Below, piece by piece: positions 23,134 through 31,902 of a DNA stretch of 35,426 bases. Made by a program: the position numbers and the translations under genes. The stretch covers positions 1-35,426 of the forward strand of contig JANQOA010000072.1 in NCBI GenBank assembly GCA_028279305.1, written 5' to 3'. Position 1 is the first letter of the stretch, and each line of letters starts with the position of its first letter. The notes under the pieces were generated by a model. It did no database searches, was not told where the DNA came from, and saw nothing but the letters and a program-made list of their open reading frames with translations. The DNA comes from Pseudomonadales bacterium (GTDB taxonomy: Bacteria > Pseudomonadota > Gammaproteobacteria > Pseudomonadales > Azotimanducaceae).

Positions 23134-23712
23134 TTGAAACAGCACCTAAGAATGTCCCACAAAGTGTTTGTGGTTGCCTTGCTCAGCTTGGTTGCCCTGG
23201 CGGCGTTGCTTCTGTCTCCGGCGGCGGCCTGGGGTGAAGGCAAACCACTGCCCGGCGACCCGGAACGCGGCCGTTATCTGACCGAAATCCTCGGCTGCGG
23301 CGGCTGCCACACCGAGGGTGCGCTGCTGGGTGCACCCACCGGGCCCTGGCTGGCGGGTTCCAAAATCGGCGTGGCTTACGAAGAGAATGAAGAAGGTCAA
23401 CCCACTGCCGTGGTATTTCCCGCCAACCTGACGTCGGATAAAGCCACCGGCCTGGGCCGCTGGCGCGAACAGGACATCGTGCACCTGTTGCAGACCGGCC
23501 GCAAACACAACGGGCAGACTGCCAATCCGGTGATGCCCTGGATGAACTACAGCCTGTTGCTGCCTCAGGACATGGCGGACATCGCCGCCTATCTGCACAA
23601 CCTGGCGCCGGTGAAGCGCCGGATCCCCGCGGCCATCGCCCCGGGGCAGCCGATCCGCGAGCCCTATGTGCGGATCGGCGTGTATATGTTCACCCCAATT
23701 CCGGACGAGTAG
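23134..23712 (+). CDS. Class I cytochrome c, dehydrogenase-subunit type
   Basis: This 192-aa exported cytochrome has a hydrophobic N-terminal segment (about 10-32, cleaved or anchoring) and one haem site Cys55-x2-Cys58-His59 (GCGGCH). The later block NLTSDKATGLGRWREQDIVHLLQTG and VMPWMNYSLL (likely Met ligand) resembles cytochrome subunits of membrane alcohol or aldehyde dehydrogenases. The TTG start at 23134 is supported by AGGGAGG six bases upstream. It overlaps the convergent desaturase gene by 23 bases. No dehydrogenase partner is adjacent. Confidence 0.9.
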   Translation: MKQHLRMSHKVFVVALLSLVALAALLLSPAAAWGEGKPLPGDPERGRYLTEILGCGGCHTEGALLGAPTGPWLAGSKIGVAYEENEEGQPTAVVFPANLTSDKATGLGRWREQDIVHLLQTGRKHNGQTANPVMPWMNYSLLLPQDMADIAAYLHNLAPVKRRIPAAIAPGQPIREPYVRIGVYMFTPIPDE

Positions 23713-24571
23713 ACGCGCCCAGCCGGGTAGCCGCGGCGCCGGGCAGCGGCTCCGGCGCGCTGACCAGAGGCCAGAAGAGTTGTTCCGCAACGCTGGTTTC
23801 AGGCAGGTTTTCGACGCCGAATTCCTCGGGATAGCGCCGGGTGATTTTTGCCGTACCGAACAACACGTCCCAGAAGAACAGCAGGTTGCCGTAGTTGCCT
23901 TTGTAATGGGTGACCCCGTCCGCCAGATGTTTGCCGTGGTGGGCGCTGTGGGTAGCGGGTGTGGAAATGGTACGCTCCAGCACCCACATCAGCGGCGACA
24001 GCCATTTAATGCGGTACAAGGCCTGATCCCAGCGTACATCCGAATGTGCGCCGAAAATGACCGTCATTTTCACCACGATGTAGACTGCATAGACCCAACC
24101 GGCGCCGAGATACACCAGGATCCCCGACAACCACAAACCCGGCATCAGCAGGTAGTAGAACAGGTTGTTGCGGTACACCACCCGGATGGACAGATAACCC
24201 GCATTGTGATGGGGACGGTGCAGCTTATAGAGCCAGGGTACGGTGTGCGACAGACGGTGCCAGCCGTACTGGGTGAGATCGTCAAATATGAGGAACAACA
24301 AAAACACGCCCCAGAACGGCCAGCTTTCCAAGGCGCCGCCGTAAGCGGGCAGCAGCAGCGCACCCAGCGCAATACCGCTGGTCAACACCAGCGGCTGGAT
24401 CAGCACCGACAGAGCGCCGGTGCTGAGCAGTTCCACCACGCCGTCGCCGCGGCGCTGCCCGGGTTTACGGAAAAAGCGCGTAAACAGTATCTCCAGCACA
24501 ATAAAGGTGCTGAAGATGGCCAGGATGGCAATCACTTCCGGTGCCAGACCGTTTGCGGTGATCGGGTTCAT
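23690..24571 (-). CDS. Sterol desaturase/fatty acid hydroxylase family protein
   Basis: This 293-aa membrane di-iron enzyme has several hydrophobic helices and the three histidine clusters of the family: HRLSH, HRPHH and HSAHH. These bind two irons that activate oxygen for C-H hydroxylation or desaturation of lipids. The ATG at 24571 has AAGGTGG eight bases upstream; a GTG at 24583 is less likely. It lies behind a TetR gene on the same strand, with a palindrome at 24636-24655 in the gap. The substrate is unknown. Confidence 0.92.
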   Translation of the reverse strand: MNPITANGLAPEVIAILAIFSTFIVLEILFTRFFRKPGQRRGDGVVELLSTGALSVLIQPLVLTSGIALGALLLPAYGGALESWPFWGVFLLFLIFDDLTQYGWHRLSHTVPWLYKLHRPHHNAGYLSIRVVYRNNLFYYLLMPGLWLSGILVYLGAGWVYAVYIVVKMTVIFGAHSDVRWDQALYRIKWLSPLMWVLERTISTPATHSAHHGKHLADGVTHYKGNYGNLLFFWDVLFGTAKITRRYPEEFGVENLPETSVAEQLFWPLVSAPEPLPGAAATRLGASTRPELG

Positions 24572-24635
24572 GACGGTTTCCACCTTCTTGGAGCAGTGCA
24601 GATGGCGGACACTGTAGCCGGTGGCCCGAGACTAG

Positions 24636-24655
24636 AATGCTAAATAGTTAGCATT
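24636..24655. promoter_or_regulatory. 20-bp perfect inverted repeat before the desaturase gene
   Basis: AATGCTAA-ATAG-TTAGCATT is an exact palindrome with a 4-bp centre, a typical TetR-type operator size. It lies 65 bases upstream of the desaturase ATG and overlaps AT-rich -10-like sequence on the minus strand. The candidate binder is the TetR protein encoded just upstream or an unlinked regulator. Confidence 0.6.
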
Positions 24656-24682
24656 TGATCTTGGCCTTGAACTTGAACGGAT

Positions 24683-25240
24683 TTATCCCAGGCCGTGGAA
24701 AAACGTACGTTTAAATCCGTCAGCAGCCTGCCGTGGTGACATTTCGCCGCGCCGCACCATCAACCAGCCGGCGTACAGCAGGCTGTCAAACACGGACACC
24801 ACCCAGGCGTCGGATACATCCGCTTGAATGTCACCGTCCTGCTTGGCCTGGCCAACCAGGTCCGCCAGTTCGTCGAGCTGCCGCTGATAGACCGCGCGCA
24901 CCTTTTTATTGCCGCTGGCAATGTCCCACAGACTGAGCAGAAATTTGAAGCGGTCAGCCATGGGCAGCAGCACGTCTATGGCCGCTTCTATCGCCGCCCG
25001 GCCGCGCAGCCCCTGTTGTTTCAACGGCGCCATCAGTTCGTCCGTTTCTTCCAGGCACTGCCGGGCCAGGTATTGCACCAGCAGGTCTTTGGATTCGAAA
25101 TGCCGGTACAAAGTGGCGCGGCCGATGCCGGCGGCCAGGGCGATTTCCGACATCCCGGCATCCGGATTACGCAACAGCACCTGTATGCTGGCTTCTATGA
25201 TCGCGCGCTGCGACTGAAGTACTCGCGGGTCTTGGCTCAC
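24683..25240 (-). CDS. TetR/AcrR family transcriptional regulator
   Basis: This 185-aa protein has the helix-turn-helix SEIALAAGIGRATLYRHFES at about 30-49 and a helical ligand domain. It starts with GTG at 25240 (MSQDPRVL). It diverges from the Rieske/LLM pair and is followed by the desaturase on the same strand. It could bind the symmetrical repeat at 25259-25305, the palindrome at 24636-24655, or both; the sequences of the two sites differ, so one regulator for both is not assured. Confidence 0.9.
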   Translation of the reverse strand: MSQDPRVLQSQRAIIEASIQVLLRNPDAGMSEIALAAGIGRATLYRHFESKDLLVQYLARQCLEETDELMAPLKQQGLRGRAAIEAAIDVLLPMADRFKFLLSLWDIASGNKKVRAVYQRQLDELADLVGQAKQDGDIQADVSDAWVVSVFDSLLYAGWLMVRRGEMSPRQAADGFKRTFFHGLG

Positions 25241-25258
25241 TGGAAACCTTGTGGATGA

Positions 25259-25305
25259 GACAGGGTTGTATCATAAACCCATTCTGTTTATGATACAACC
25301 CTGTC
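25259..25305. promoter_or_regulatory. Perfectly symmetrical divergent promoter (20-bp arms)
   Basis: Two exact 20-bp inverted arms (25259-25278 and 25286-25305) flank a 7-bp centre. Each strand contains TTGTAT, 17 bp, TATGAT: plus strand -35 at 25266-25271 and -10 at 25289-25294; minus strand -35 at 25298-25293 and -10 at 25275-25270. Each -35 thus overlaps the other promoter's -10. The start points would be near 25301 (+) and 25262 (-), giving short leaders of about 22-26 bases. The arms can also act as operator for the neighbouring TetR protein. Confidence 0.75.
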
Positions 25306-25326
25306 CCATAGATTCGGCCCAATGTT

Positions 25327-26490
25327 ATGCCCGCGCAAACCCTCCTCAACGAGTTGAAACAGGCGGCCATGCAGCCCCTGGAAACCGCCCATTCACTGCC
25401 ATTTGCCGCCTATACCGACAATGCGGTGCTGGCGGCGGAGGCACAACACATTTTCCACCGCGAATGGGTATTCGTCTGCATGGCCGGGGAACTGCCCGAT
25501 GCGGGTGATTACTATGCGCTGACCCTGGCCGGTGAACCCATTATTGTCATGCGCGGTGAAGACGGGCATCTGTGCACCCTGGCCAACATCTGCCGCCACC
25601 GCGGCACGGTGCTGTTGGATGCCGGGTTCGGCCGGGTGGACAAATATATCGTATGCCCCTATCACGCCTGGGCTTACGCCAAAGACGGCAGCCTGCAGGC
25701 GATCCCCTTTAACGAGCAGATACACGTGGACCGCACCGGCCACACCCTCAGCCGCTTTCAATGCGCTGAATGGAACGGCATGGTATTTGTCAACCTGGAC
25801 CCCCAGGCTGCCCCCCTGAGCACGCGCCTGCAGGGCATCGACCCGTATCTGGCAATGTTTGAACCGCAGACCTTCAGCCATTGCAGCGGTGGTACGGCGG
25901 AAACCTGGTTAACCAACTGGAAGCTGGCCATGGAGAACGCCATGGAAAGCTATCATCTGTTCAAAGTGCATGAAAACACGCTGGAAACCTACTCCCCCAC
26001 CCGGCAGGCCTATTACATTGCCGGCAGCAGTGAATGGACCCTGACCGGCGGGGCTACGGCGCGCAAAAAGGGCTTGCTGGAAAAGGTGTTCGGCGCTTCT
26101 TACAGCGAGCTGTACGAACACTACATCCTGGTTTCGCTGCCGCCTTCTTTTGTTGGCGTGCTCACTTACGGTTCGTTCGGCTGGCTGTCCGCTCACCCGG
26201 TGGATGCCGGTACCACCCTGATCCGCTCCGGCGCCACATTCACAAAAGACGGTTCAGGCGGCAGCCCGCAGAGTGACGAATTCACCCGGGCGTTTTTTGC
26301 TGAAGACCAGCAGATGTGCGAACGGGTGCAGACCGGCATGAGCGCAACGCTCTCCCGCGGCGGTAAATTGGTGGACATGGAGCGGGTGGTGGTGGACTTC
26401 CATCAGTTTCTGGCCACCCGTTTAAGCCGCCAGCCCGCTACGCCGCTGTTTGAAGACAGCATGGCGCAACGTTTTCTGGCCGGAGCCTGA
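25327..26490 (+). CDS. Rieske ring-hydroxylating oxygenase, alpha subunit
   Basis: This 387-aa oxygenase has the Rieske site Cys89-x-His91 and Cys110-x2-His113 (NICRHRG, CPYHAW), and the mononuclear iron region NWKLAMENAMESYH with His210 and His215. It is smaller than the protein at 1728-3317 and only distantly similar. The ATG at 25327 lacks a clear Shine-Dalgarno; the leader from the symmetrical promoter would be about 26 bases. It is followed two bases later by an LLM flavin monooxygenase. No dedicated ferredoxin or reductase is present, and the substrate is unknown. Confidence 0.92.
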   Translation: MPAQTLLNELKQAAMQPLETAHSLPFAAYTDNAVLAAEAQHIFHREWVFVCMAGELPDAGDYYALTLAGEPIIVMRGEDGHLCTLANICRHRGTVLLDAGFGRVDKYIVCPYHAWAYAKDGSLQAIPFNEQIHVDRTGHTLSRFQCAEWNGMVFVNLDPQAAPLSTRLQGIDPYLAMFEPQTFSHCSGGTAETWLTNWKLAMENAMESYHLFKVHENTLETYSPTRQAYYIAGSSEWTLTGGATARKKGLLEKVFGASYSELYEHYILVSLPPSFVGVLTYGSFGWLSAHPVDAGTTLIRSGATFTKDGSGGSPQSDEFTRAFFAEDQQMCERVQTGMSATLSRGGKLVDMERVVVDFHQFLATRLSRQPATPLFEDSMAQRFLAGA

Positions 26491-26491
26491 T

Positions 26492-27616
26492 ATGGTTGAA
26501 TTTGTCATTCTGGCGGTACCCTACATGCGCCGCCGCGGCGAGCAGGTTGGCCGCGCGGGCTCGGACCCGCAGCGCTTTCAGCTGTTGATGGAAGACATGC
26601 GCACGCAGCTGCGTTTTGCTGAACAACTGGGTTATGGCGGTTTCTGTTTAACCGAACAGCACCTGCAGGTGGAAGGCATCGAAACCACCACCAACCCGCT
26701 GTTCTGGAACATGTACATCGCCCAGCACACGGAAAAAATGCGCGTCGGGCAACTGGGGATGAACCTGACTGCGGTAAACCCCATTCAACTGGCGGAAAAC
26801 CTCGCCATGCTGGACCACTTTACCCAGGGCAGAATGTTTGCCGGCTTTTCCCGCGGCAACACCGCCCGTTGGACAGGGACCTTCGGTCAGCATCTGGGCA
26901 TCACTTCCACCGAATCCGACAAGTCGGAGGCGGACCTGCGCAACCGCCGCGCCTTCACCGAAAACTGGCAGCTGGTCAAAGCCTTGTGGACCCAGGAGAC
27001 CGTGTCCCTGCAGGGAGAGTTCTGGCAGGTGCCGCCGGCCATGGACTGGAGCTTTAATCCGACCCGGGATTGGTCCCCGGACAGCGTTGACGCAGACGGC
27101 AAGCTGCGGGCCATAGGCATTGTGCCGCGGCCGCTGCAACAACCCATGCCCCCGGTCTATGCGCCGTTCAGCTACAGCATGGAAACGGCAAAATTCTGGG
27201 CCCGTGAAGGCGGCAAGATGATGAGCATGGTCAGCGAAGAGAAAGAAGAATTTATCCCCATCACCCTGGAGGTATGCCTGCAGGAAGCCCATGATCACGG
27301 CCGCCGCATAGCCGCTGATGACTTACTGGCGCTGGGCGGTCATCTGGTAATGGGGCGTAATCCGGCGGAGACCCGGGATCTGTATAACGGCTTTGAGGAG
27401 TTGTTTAACTTTGCCTACAACGCACCCCCCTACCAGGTCCCCATGGGCCGCCTGTGGACCGGATCCCAACAGCAGGTGCTGGACCATGTCAGCCGCCTGC
27501 GCGACAGTTACGGCATCAGCGAATTTTTCCTCTGGCATCACGTCGGCTACTTTGAGCAGGAACAGGAGATGGCGATGCTGAACGAGTTTGCTGAAGGGGT
27601 GATCGCAAAGCTCTGA
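26492..27616 (+). CDS. LLM class flavin-dependent oxidoreductase (bacterial luciferase-like)
   Basis: This 374-aa protein has the luciferase-like TIM-barrel pattern: EDMRTQLRFAEQLGYGGFCLTEQH at the front (read in parts), the central MRVGQLGMNLTAVNPIQLAENLAMLDH region, and GRMFAGFSRGN. Such enzymes use reduced FMN and O2 to oxygenate or desulfonate substrates. The ATG at 26492 is chosen because it follows the Rieske stop by one base; an in-frame ATG at 26450 lies inside that gene. The tight Rieske-LLM pairing suggests one pathway, with an unlinked flavin reductase. Confidence 0.88.
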   Translation: MVEFVILAVPYMRRRGEQVGRAGSDPQRFQLLMEDMRTQLRFAEQLGYGGFCLTEQHLQVEGIETTTNPLFWNMYIAQHTEKMRVGQLGMNLTAVNPIQLAENLAMLDHFTQGRMFAGFSRGNTARWTGTFGQHLGITSTESDKSEADLRNRRAFTENWQLVKALWTQETVSLQGEFWQVPPAMDWSFNPTRDWSPDSVDADGKLRAIGIVPRPLQQPMPPVYAPFSYSMETAKFWAREGGKMMSMVSEEKEEFIPITLEVCLQEAHDHGRRIAADDLLALGGHLVMGRNPAETRDLYNGFEELFNFAYNAPPYQVPMGRLWTGSQQQVLDHVSRLRDSYGISEFFLWHHVGYFEQEQEMAMLNEFAEGVIAKL

Positions 27617-27799
27617 CAGCACATGGTTCTCATCGCGGCCCAACAACTCAATTGTATTGTCCGGCCGCTGAGCTAAGGCGCTGACTCCATCCGGTAGTGA
27701 GTATCCGTTTCTCCAGCGACAACAGAACCGCCGCTCATGGTCGCGGCCCCCGCCTGCCTTGTGAATTTCTTCCTTTTTATATTTCCTTACTTATATTCC

Positions 27800-27828
27800 T
27801 TGACAGAAATATTTCCATATAGCAATAT
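27800..27828 (+). promoter_or_regulatory. Promoter and operator candidate for the ArsR gene
   Basis: A perfect -35 TTGACA (27800-27805) and CAATAT (27823-27828) are separated by 17 bp. The spacer begins with the palindrome GAAATATTTC (27806-27815), and the AAATATTT-type half recurs at the -10, as in the AT-rich ArsR/SmtB operators. The 27617-27799 part of the gap shows only a GC-rich stem GCGGCC/GGCCGC (27635-27668) after the LLM gene, without a T-tract. Confidence 0.6.
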
Positions 27829-27858
27829 TTTAATCCGACAACGTTACAGGCCAGCCAC

Positions 27859-28164
27859 ATGGACACTTTCTCCGCCATTGTTGAACCCAACCGGCGCTTG
27901 ATGCTGGAAGCCATGCGCCGCCAACCCTGCACGGTAAATACCCTGGTTGAAGTGGCCGGCTTGAGCCAGCCGGCTGTGTCAAAACACCTGAAGGTACTGA
28001 AGGCCGCCAACCTGGTTGTGGTGCGGCCCGACGGCCAGAAACGCTGGTACGAGCTGAACGCACAGCCATTGATGGAAGTGGACAGGTTCCTGGAACCCTA
28101 CCGCGAATATTTGAGCCGCAAACTCGACCGCCTCGAACAACATCTCGATGAGATGGACCAATAA
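27859..28164 (+). CDS. ArsR family transcriptional regulator
   Basis: This 101-aa winged-helix repressor has the recognition helix LVEVAGLSQPAVSKHLKVL at about 30-48 and the wing VVVRPDGQKRWYEL. No metal-binding cysteine cluster is visible (single Cys near 23), so it is probably not a metal sensor. It is followed by an SRPBCC/AHSA1 protein, a pairing seen in many bacteria. The strong TTGACA promoter precedes it, with a palindrome for autorepression. Confidence 0.92.
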   Translation: MDTFSAIVEPNRRLMLEAMRRQPCTVNTLVEVAGLSQPAVSKHLKVLKAANLVVVRPDGQKRWYELNAQPLMEVDRFLEPYREYLSRKLDRLEQHLDEMDQ

Positions 28165-28198
28165 TGATGCCCCGTTAAGGGCACAAAGGAGCATAATC

Positions 28199-28768
28199 AT
28201 GACAACACCTGCTGCTAATCTCGACGCTGAACGATTTGGCGTATACGGCACGGACGACGCCGGCAACCACACCCTTACCTTTACCCGGGTGCTGGAACAT
28301 CCCGTCGAAAAAGTCTGGCGCGCCATTACCGTTGCGGAACACCGGGCCGCCTGGTTTGAGGAGTTAAGCCTGCAACTCAAGCCGGGGGGAGATGCGGTGA
28401 TTAACTTCAGCGGCTCGGAGTGCCCGCCCCCGGAGGACAACCATCCCAAGGTCTACTACTGCAAAGTGACTCGTTTTGAACCACCGCATATACTGGAATA
28501 CATCGGGCCTCACGAACATCACAGATTTGAACTGGAGACCCGGGGTAACGGCTGCCAGCTGACCTTCCTGGCTACCCTGCCCGACATCACCGTGTTCGAC
28601 GACGAAGCGAAAACCATTCATTCGCGTTACGGTACCGCCTGCGGCTGGCACTACAAACTCGATCAAATGGAATGGAGCCTGGACGGGATTCCGTTTGAAG
28701 ACGAAGGTTATGCGGGTCCGATTAAGACAGAATACTACTTTGTGTACCGCAGAATGGATAAACAGTAA
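28199..28768 (+). CDS. SRPBCC/AHSA1-domain protein
   Basis: This 189-aa START-like fold protein has the family features TLTFTRVLEHPVEKVWRAI near 30-48, AAWFEE, and GGDAVINFSG; the C-terminal helix carries HYKLDQMEWSL. Such proteins bind hydrophobic ligands and are usually controlled by the partner ArsR. AAAGGAG lies seven bases before the ATG at 28199. Its ligand is unknown. Confidence 0.88.
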   Translation: MTTPAANLDAERFGVYGTDDAGNHTLTFTRVLEHPVEKVWRAITVAEHRAAWFEELSLQLKPGGDAVINFSGSECPPPEDNHPKVYYCKVTRFEPPHILEYIGPHEHHRFELETRGNGCQLTFLATLPDITVFDDEAKTIHSRYGTACGWHYKLDQMEWSLDGIPFEDEGYAGPIKTEYYFVYRRMDKQ

Positions 28769-28803
28769 GCGCAAAACTTCACCAACAGGCCGGGAGGATA
28801 CCG

Positions 28804-30537
28804 ATGGCCGGCAGCATCAACCGCCGCGCAGTTTTAACGGGAACGCTGATCTCCGCCATCGGTTATCTGGCTGGATGTGCCTCCGGCAGCAGTCAGCAGG
28901 CGCGCAGACCGCTGGTCGGGTTTACTCCTGTACCCAGGACCGCGGCTGACGGCAGAAGTATCGTGATCGCGGATGAATACGAGTACCAGACATTCATCCC
29001 GTGGGGAGAACCCTTGTCGGCTGCAGCCCCGGCCTGGAGCTGGCCCCCTTCGGCTGAAGCACAACTGCAACAGGTGGGCATCGGCCATGACGGCATGGCC
29101 TATTTCCCTTTTGCCGGGGACGGCCGCCACGGCCTGCTGGTCATTAATCACGAGTACGGCAACAACTGGCATGTGCTCGGCACAGCCATGCCGGCAACCC
29201 GCGAACAGGTGCTGGCGTCACAGCACGCCCATGGCGTATCAGTGATCGAGATCAGGGAGACGCACGGCGTCTGGGAAGTCGTGCCGGATTCTACGTTCTC
29301 GCGGCGGATTCACGCAAACACCGGGATGATCATGTCCGGACCTGTTACCGGACATGCACTGGTGACCAACAGTGCCAACAACCCGATTTCGGGGACCTTA
29401 AACAACTGCGCGAACGGCCGCACGCCGTGGAATACTTACCTCACGTGCGAAGAGAACTTTAATTTCTACTTCGGCAGCAGCAGTGCATTCCATCCAAGTG
29501 AGCAGCAGCAACGTTATGATCTGCACGCCGGCGGCAGCTTCTACGGCTGGTATCAGTTCGACCCGCGCTTCGACCTGGCTGACCCGGAATTCGCCAACGA
29601 AGCAAACCGCTTCGGCTGGGTGGTGGAGATCGATCCGGCGGACCCTGCCGCCACGCCGGTGAAGCGCACGGCGCTGGGCCGCTTGAAACACGAAGGCGCT
29701 GAAGTGGTTGAAGGCCGGGACGGGCATATTGTCGTTTACATGGGTGACGATCAGCGCTTCGAGTTCATCTACAAGTTTGTCTCCGCGGACAACTGGCGCC
29801 GCATGCATGACGCCGGCATCAGCCCGCTGGATGAAGGCACGCTGTACGCGGCGCGGTTCAACGATGACGGCGCCGGTGAGTGGCTGCCGCTGAGCCTCGG
29901 CAACCCGGCGCTGGCAGAGGCTTTCAGCGACCAGGCTGACATCCTGGTGCATGCCCGGCTGGCTGCCACGCTGGCCGGCGCCACGCCGATGGACCGCCCC
30001 GAGTGGATTAGCGTGGGCCCCGATGGTGATGTCTACTGCACCCTCACCAATAACACCAGACGCGAGCAGACCGACGCGGCAAATCCCATGGCGCCCAATC
30101 CAAACGGGCACATCATCCGCTGGCGGGACGAGGATGACCACCTGGGTATCCGCTTCACCTGGGACCATTTCCTGATCTGTGACGATGTCTATAAAACCGA
30201 AGACAGCCTGGGCAGCCCGGACGGGTTGTGGGCGGATCCGGACGGCCGCCTACTGATCTGCACCGACGGCGACCAGTATGAGGGCAAGCCCGATCAGTTG
30301 ATGGTTGCGGATACCCGAACCGGCACCCTGGCACGCCTGCTGGTGGGCGTAGCCGGCTGTGAAATCACCGGGCTGACCACCACGCCGGACCGGCGTACCT
30401 TGTTTGTCAACGTCCAGCACCCGGGCAACGGCAACCCTCAGATTACCAGCTTCCCGGCTGCAGATGACGGCAAGACGGTACCGCGGGACTGTACCCTGGT
30501 GGTCAGACGCAAGGACGGCGGCGTTGTCGGCAGCTGA
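28804..30537 (+). CDS. PhoX-family alkaline phosphatase-like lipoprotein
   Basis: This 577-aa exported protein matches PhoX/DUF839. The N-terminus has a twin-arginine-like RRAVLTGTLI and a lipobox LAGC (Cys25), suggesting Tat export and lipidation. The PhoX-like blocks VINHEYG, the glutamate-rich NTYLTCEENFNFYFG, and FGWVVEIDPADP are present, as is GRLKHEGAEVVEG, a characteristic region with metal ligands. PhoX uses calcium and iron to hydrolyse phosphate esters in the periplasm. GGGAGG precedes the ATG. No Pho box was noticed. Confidence 0.88.
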   Translation: MAGSINRRAVLTGTLISAIGYLAGCASGSSQQARRPLVGFTPVPRTAADGRSIVIADEYEYQTFIPWGEPLSAAAPAWSWPPSAEAQLQQVGIGHDGMAYFPFAGDGRHGLLVINHEYGNNWHVLGTAMPATREQVLASQHAHGVSVIEIRETHGVWEVVPDSTFSRRIHANTGMIMSGPVTGHALVTNSANNPISGTLNNCANGRTPWNTYLTCEENFNFYFGSSSAFHPSEQQQRYDLHAGGSFYGWYQFDPRFDLADPEFANEANRFGWVVEIDPADPAATPVKRTALGRLKHEGAEVVEGRDGHIVVYMGDDQRFEFIYKFVSADNWRRMHDAGISPLDEGTLYAARFNDDGAGEWLPLSLGNPALAEAFSDQADILVHARLAATLAGATPMDRPEWISVGPDGDVYCTLTNNTRREQTDAANPMAPNPNGHIIRWRDEDDHLGIRFTWDHFLICDDVYKTEDSLGSPDGLWADPDGRLLICTDGDQYEGKPDQLMVADTRTGTLARLLVGVAGCEITGLTTTPDRRTLFVNVQHPGNGNPQITSFPAADDGKTVPRDCTLVVRRKDGGVVGS

Positions 30538-30608
30538 TCCATAAACACCCAGTGCGGGTAAATGGCGTCTGTAAATGGTGCGGGTAAATCGCAGGCGCGG
30601 CTTGAACC

Positions 30609-30639
30609 TTCGCCAAATAATGATATGTTGTATCATATC
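30609..30639 (+). promoter_or_regulatory. Zur-like operator on the COG0523 promoter
   Basis: GATATG-TTGTAT-CATATC (30622-30639) is a perfect-arm palindrome and matches the Zur-type GAAATGTTATAACATTTC at 14 of 18 bases. A promoter TTCGCC (30609-30614), 16 bp, TATCAT (30631-30636) overlaps it, so binding would block transcription. COG0523 genes of this type are commonly Zur-regulated, which supports the assignment. Confidence 0.6.
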
Positions 30640-30684
30640 TGTATCCACACAGATCAATAAAACAACTATCACGCGGAGACTGTC

Positions 30685-31902
30685 TTGGCACCATCTTTGC
30701 CCGTAACCGTATTGTCAGGTTTTCTTGGCGCTGGCAAGACCACCCTCATGAACCACGTTCTCAATAACCGCGAAGGCCTGCGGGTCGCCGTCATAGTGAA
30801 CGACATGGGAGAAGTTAATATCGACGCAGACTTGCTGCGGGAGGATGTTTCCCTGCAGCAGGTTGATGAAAAACTGGTCGAGATGACTAACGGCTGCATC
30901 TGCTGCACGCTCCGTGAGGACCTGCTGATTGAGGTTTCGCGTCTCGCGGACGAGCAACGCTTCGACTACCTGCTGATCGAATCCACCGGCGTATCAGAAC
31001 CCCTGCCAGTGGCGGAGACGTTTACTTTCGAAGATGAAACCGGCCGCTCTCTGTCCTCTGTGGCCCGGCTCGACACCATGGTTACGGTGGTTGATGCGTA
31101 TAATTTTCCAAGGCTGATGGCCGAAGCGGAGAGCCTGAAAGACAAGCGCATGGAGATCGGTGAAGAAGACGAGCGCAACATAGCTGACCTGCTCATCGAT
31201 CAGGTTGAATTCAGCAACGTCATTGTCGTGACAAAGACAGACTTGCTCGACAGCACCCAGGCGGACGCCCTGCTCGCCACCCTGCGCCGTTTGAATCCCG
31301 GTGCTGAAGTGCTAGTCGCCGAGCATGGCAAGATTGAACCCAAGGCTATACTCGGCACCAACATGTTTGACATGGCGGAGGCGGCAAAAGCACCCGGCTG
31401 GCTGGCTGAGCTGCGCGGTGAACACATGCCGGAGACCGAGGAATACGGCATCGGAAGTTTTGTCTACCAGGCACGCAGGCCGTTTCACCCCCAGCGGCTC
31501 TACGACTTTCTTGTCAGGGGCTGGCGCCACGGTAACCTTGTTAGATCAAAAGGCTATTTCTGGCTGGCTTCACGCGTCAATCAGGCGGGTTCCTGGTCCC
31601 AGGCGGGCGGCATCATGAATCACGGTTTTGCCGGCCTGTTCTGGTCAGCCATGCCCAAGGAGCATTGGCCTGACGACGCTGAACACCGCGCCGCCATCGA
31701 AAGCAAGTGTGAACCGCCATACGGTGACCGGCGTCAGGAAATTGTCTTCATCGGACAGGGACTCGACGAAGAGAATGCGCGCCGGGCGTTGGATGCGTGC
31801 CTCCTCAATGAAGTGGAACTTGCCGCCGGCCCGGAAGCGTGGAAACGCTACCCGGACCCTTTTCCCCAGTGGGTCCGCGAGGTAGAAGAGGCTGAAGCTT
31901 AA
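30685..31902 (+). CDS. COG0523 family GTP-dependent metallochaperone (ZigA/YciC-like)
   Basis: This 405-aa CobW-family P-loop GTPase has Walker [10 protein letters not shown] at 12-20, the metal-binding CxCC motif CICC at 71-74, and [18 protein letters not shown]-terminal CobW_C domain follows. It is likely a zinc metallochaperone used in zinc shortage. The TTG start at 30685 has GGAG upstream. It shares one base with the DUF1826 gene. The Zur-like site upstream fits this role. Confidence 0.92.
   Translation: MAPSLPVTVLSGFLGAGKTTLMNHVLNNREGLRVAVIVNDMGEVNIDADLLREDVSLQQVDEKLVEMTNGCICCTLREDLLIEVSRLADEQRFDYLLIESTGVSEPLPVAETFTFEDETGRSLSSVARLDTMVTVVDAYNFPRLMAEAESLKDKRMEIGEEDERNIADLLIDQVEFSNVIVVTKTDLLDSTQADALLATLRRLNPGAEVLVAEHGKIEPKAILGTNMFDMAEAAKAPGWLAELRGEHMPETEEYGIGSFVYQARRPFHPQRLYDFLVRGWRHGNLVRSKGYFWLASRVNQAGSWSQAGGIMNHGFAGLFWSAMPKEHWPDDAEHRAAIESKCEPPYGDRRQEIVFIGQGLDEENARRALDACLLNEVELAAGPEAWKRYPDPFPQWVREVEEAEA

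Noticed and set aside
19620-24660. Additional TTGAT sequences as FNR boxes (for example near 19621, 20535, 22990 and 24655)
   Set aside because: None has a matching ATCAA half-site at the right spacing.
27635-27668. GC stem after the LLM gene as a terminator
   Set aside because: Only a 6-bp stem with a 22-base loop and no T-tract.
25267-30637. Shared 11-mer GTTGTATCATA in the symmetrical promoter and the Zur-like site
   Set aside because: Shared 11-mers are expected by chance in 35 kb, and the surrounding bases and symmetry differ.
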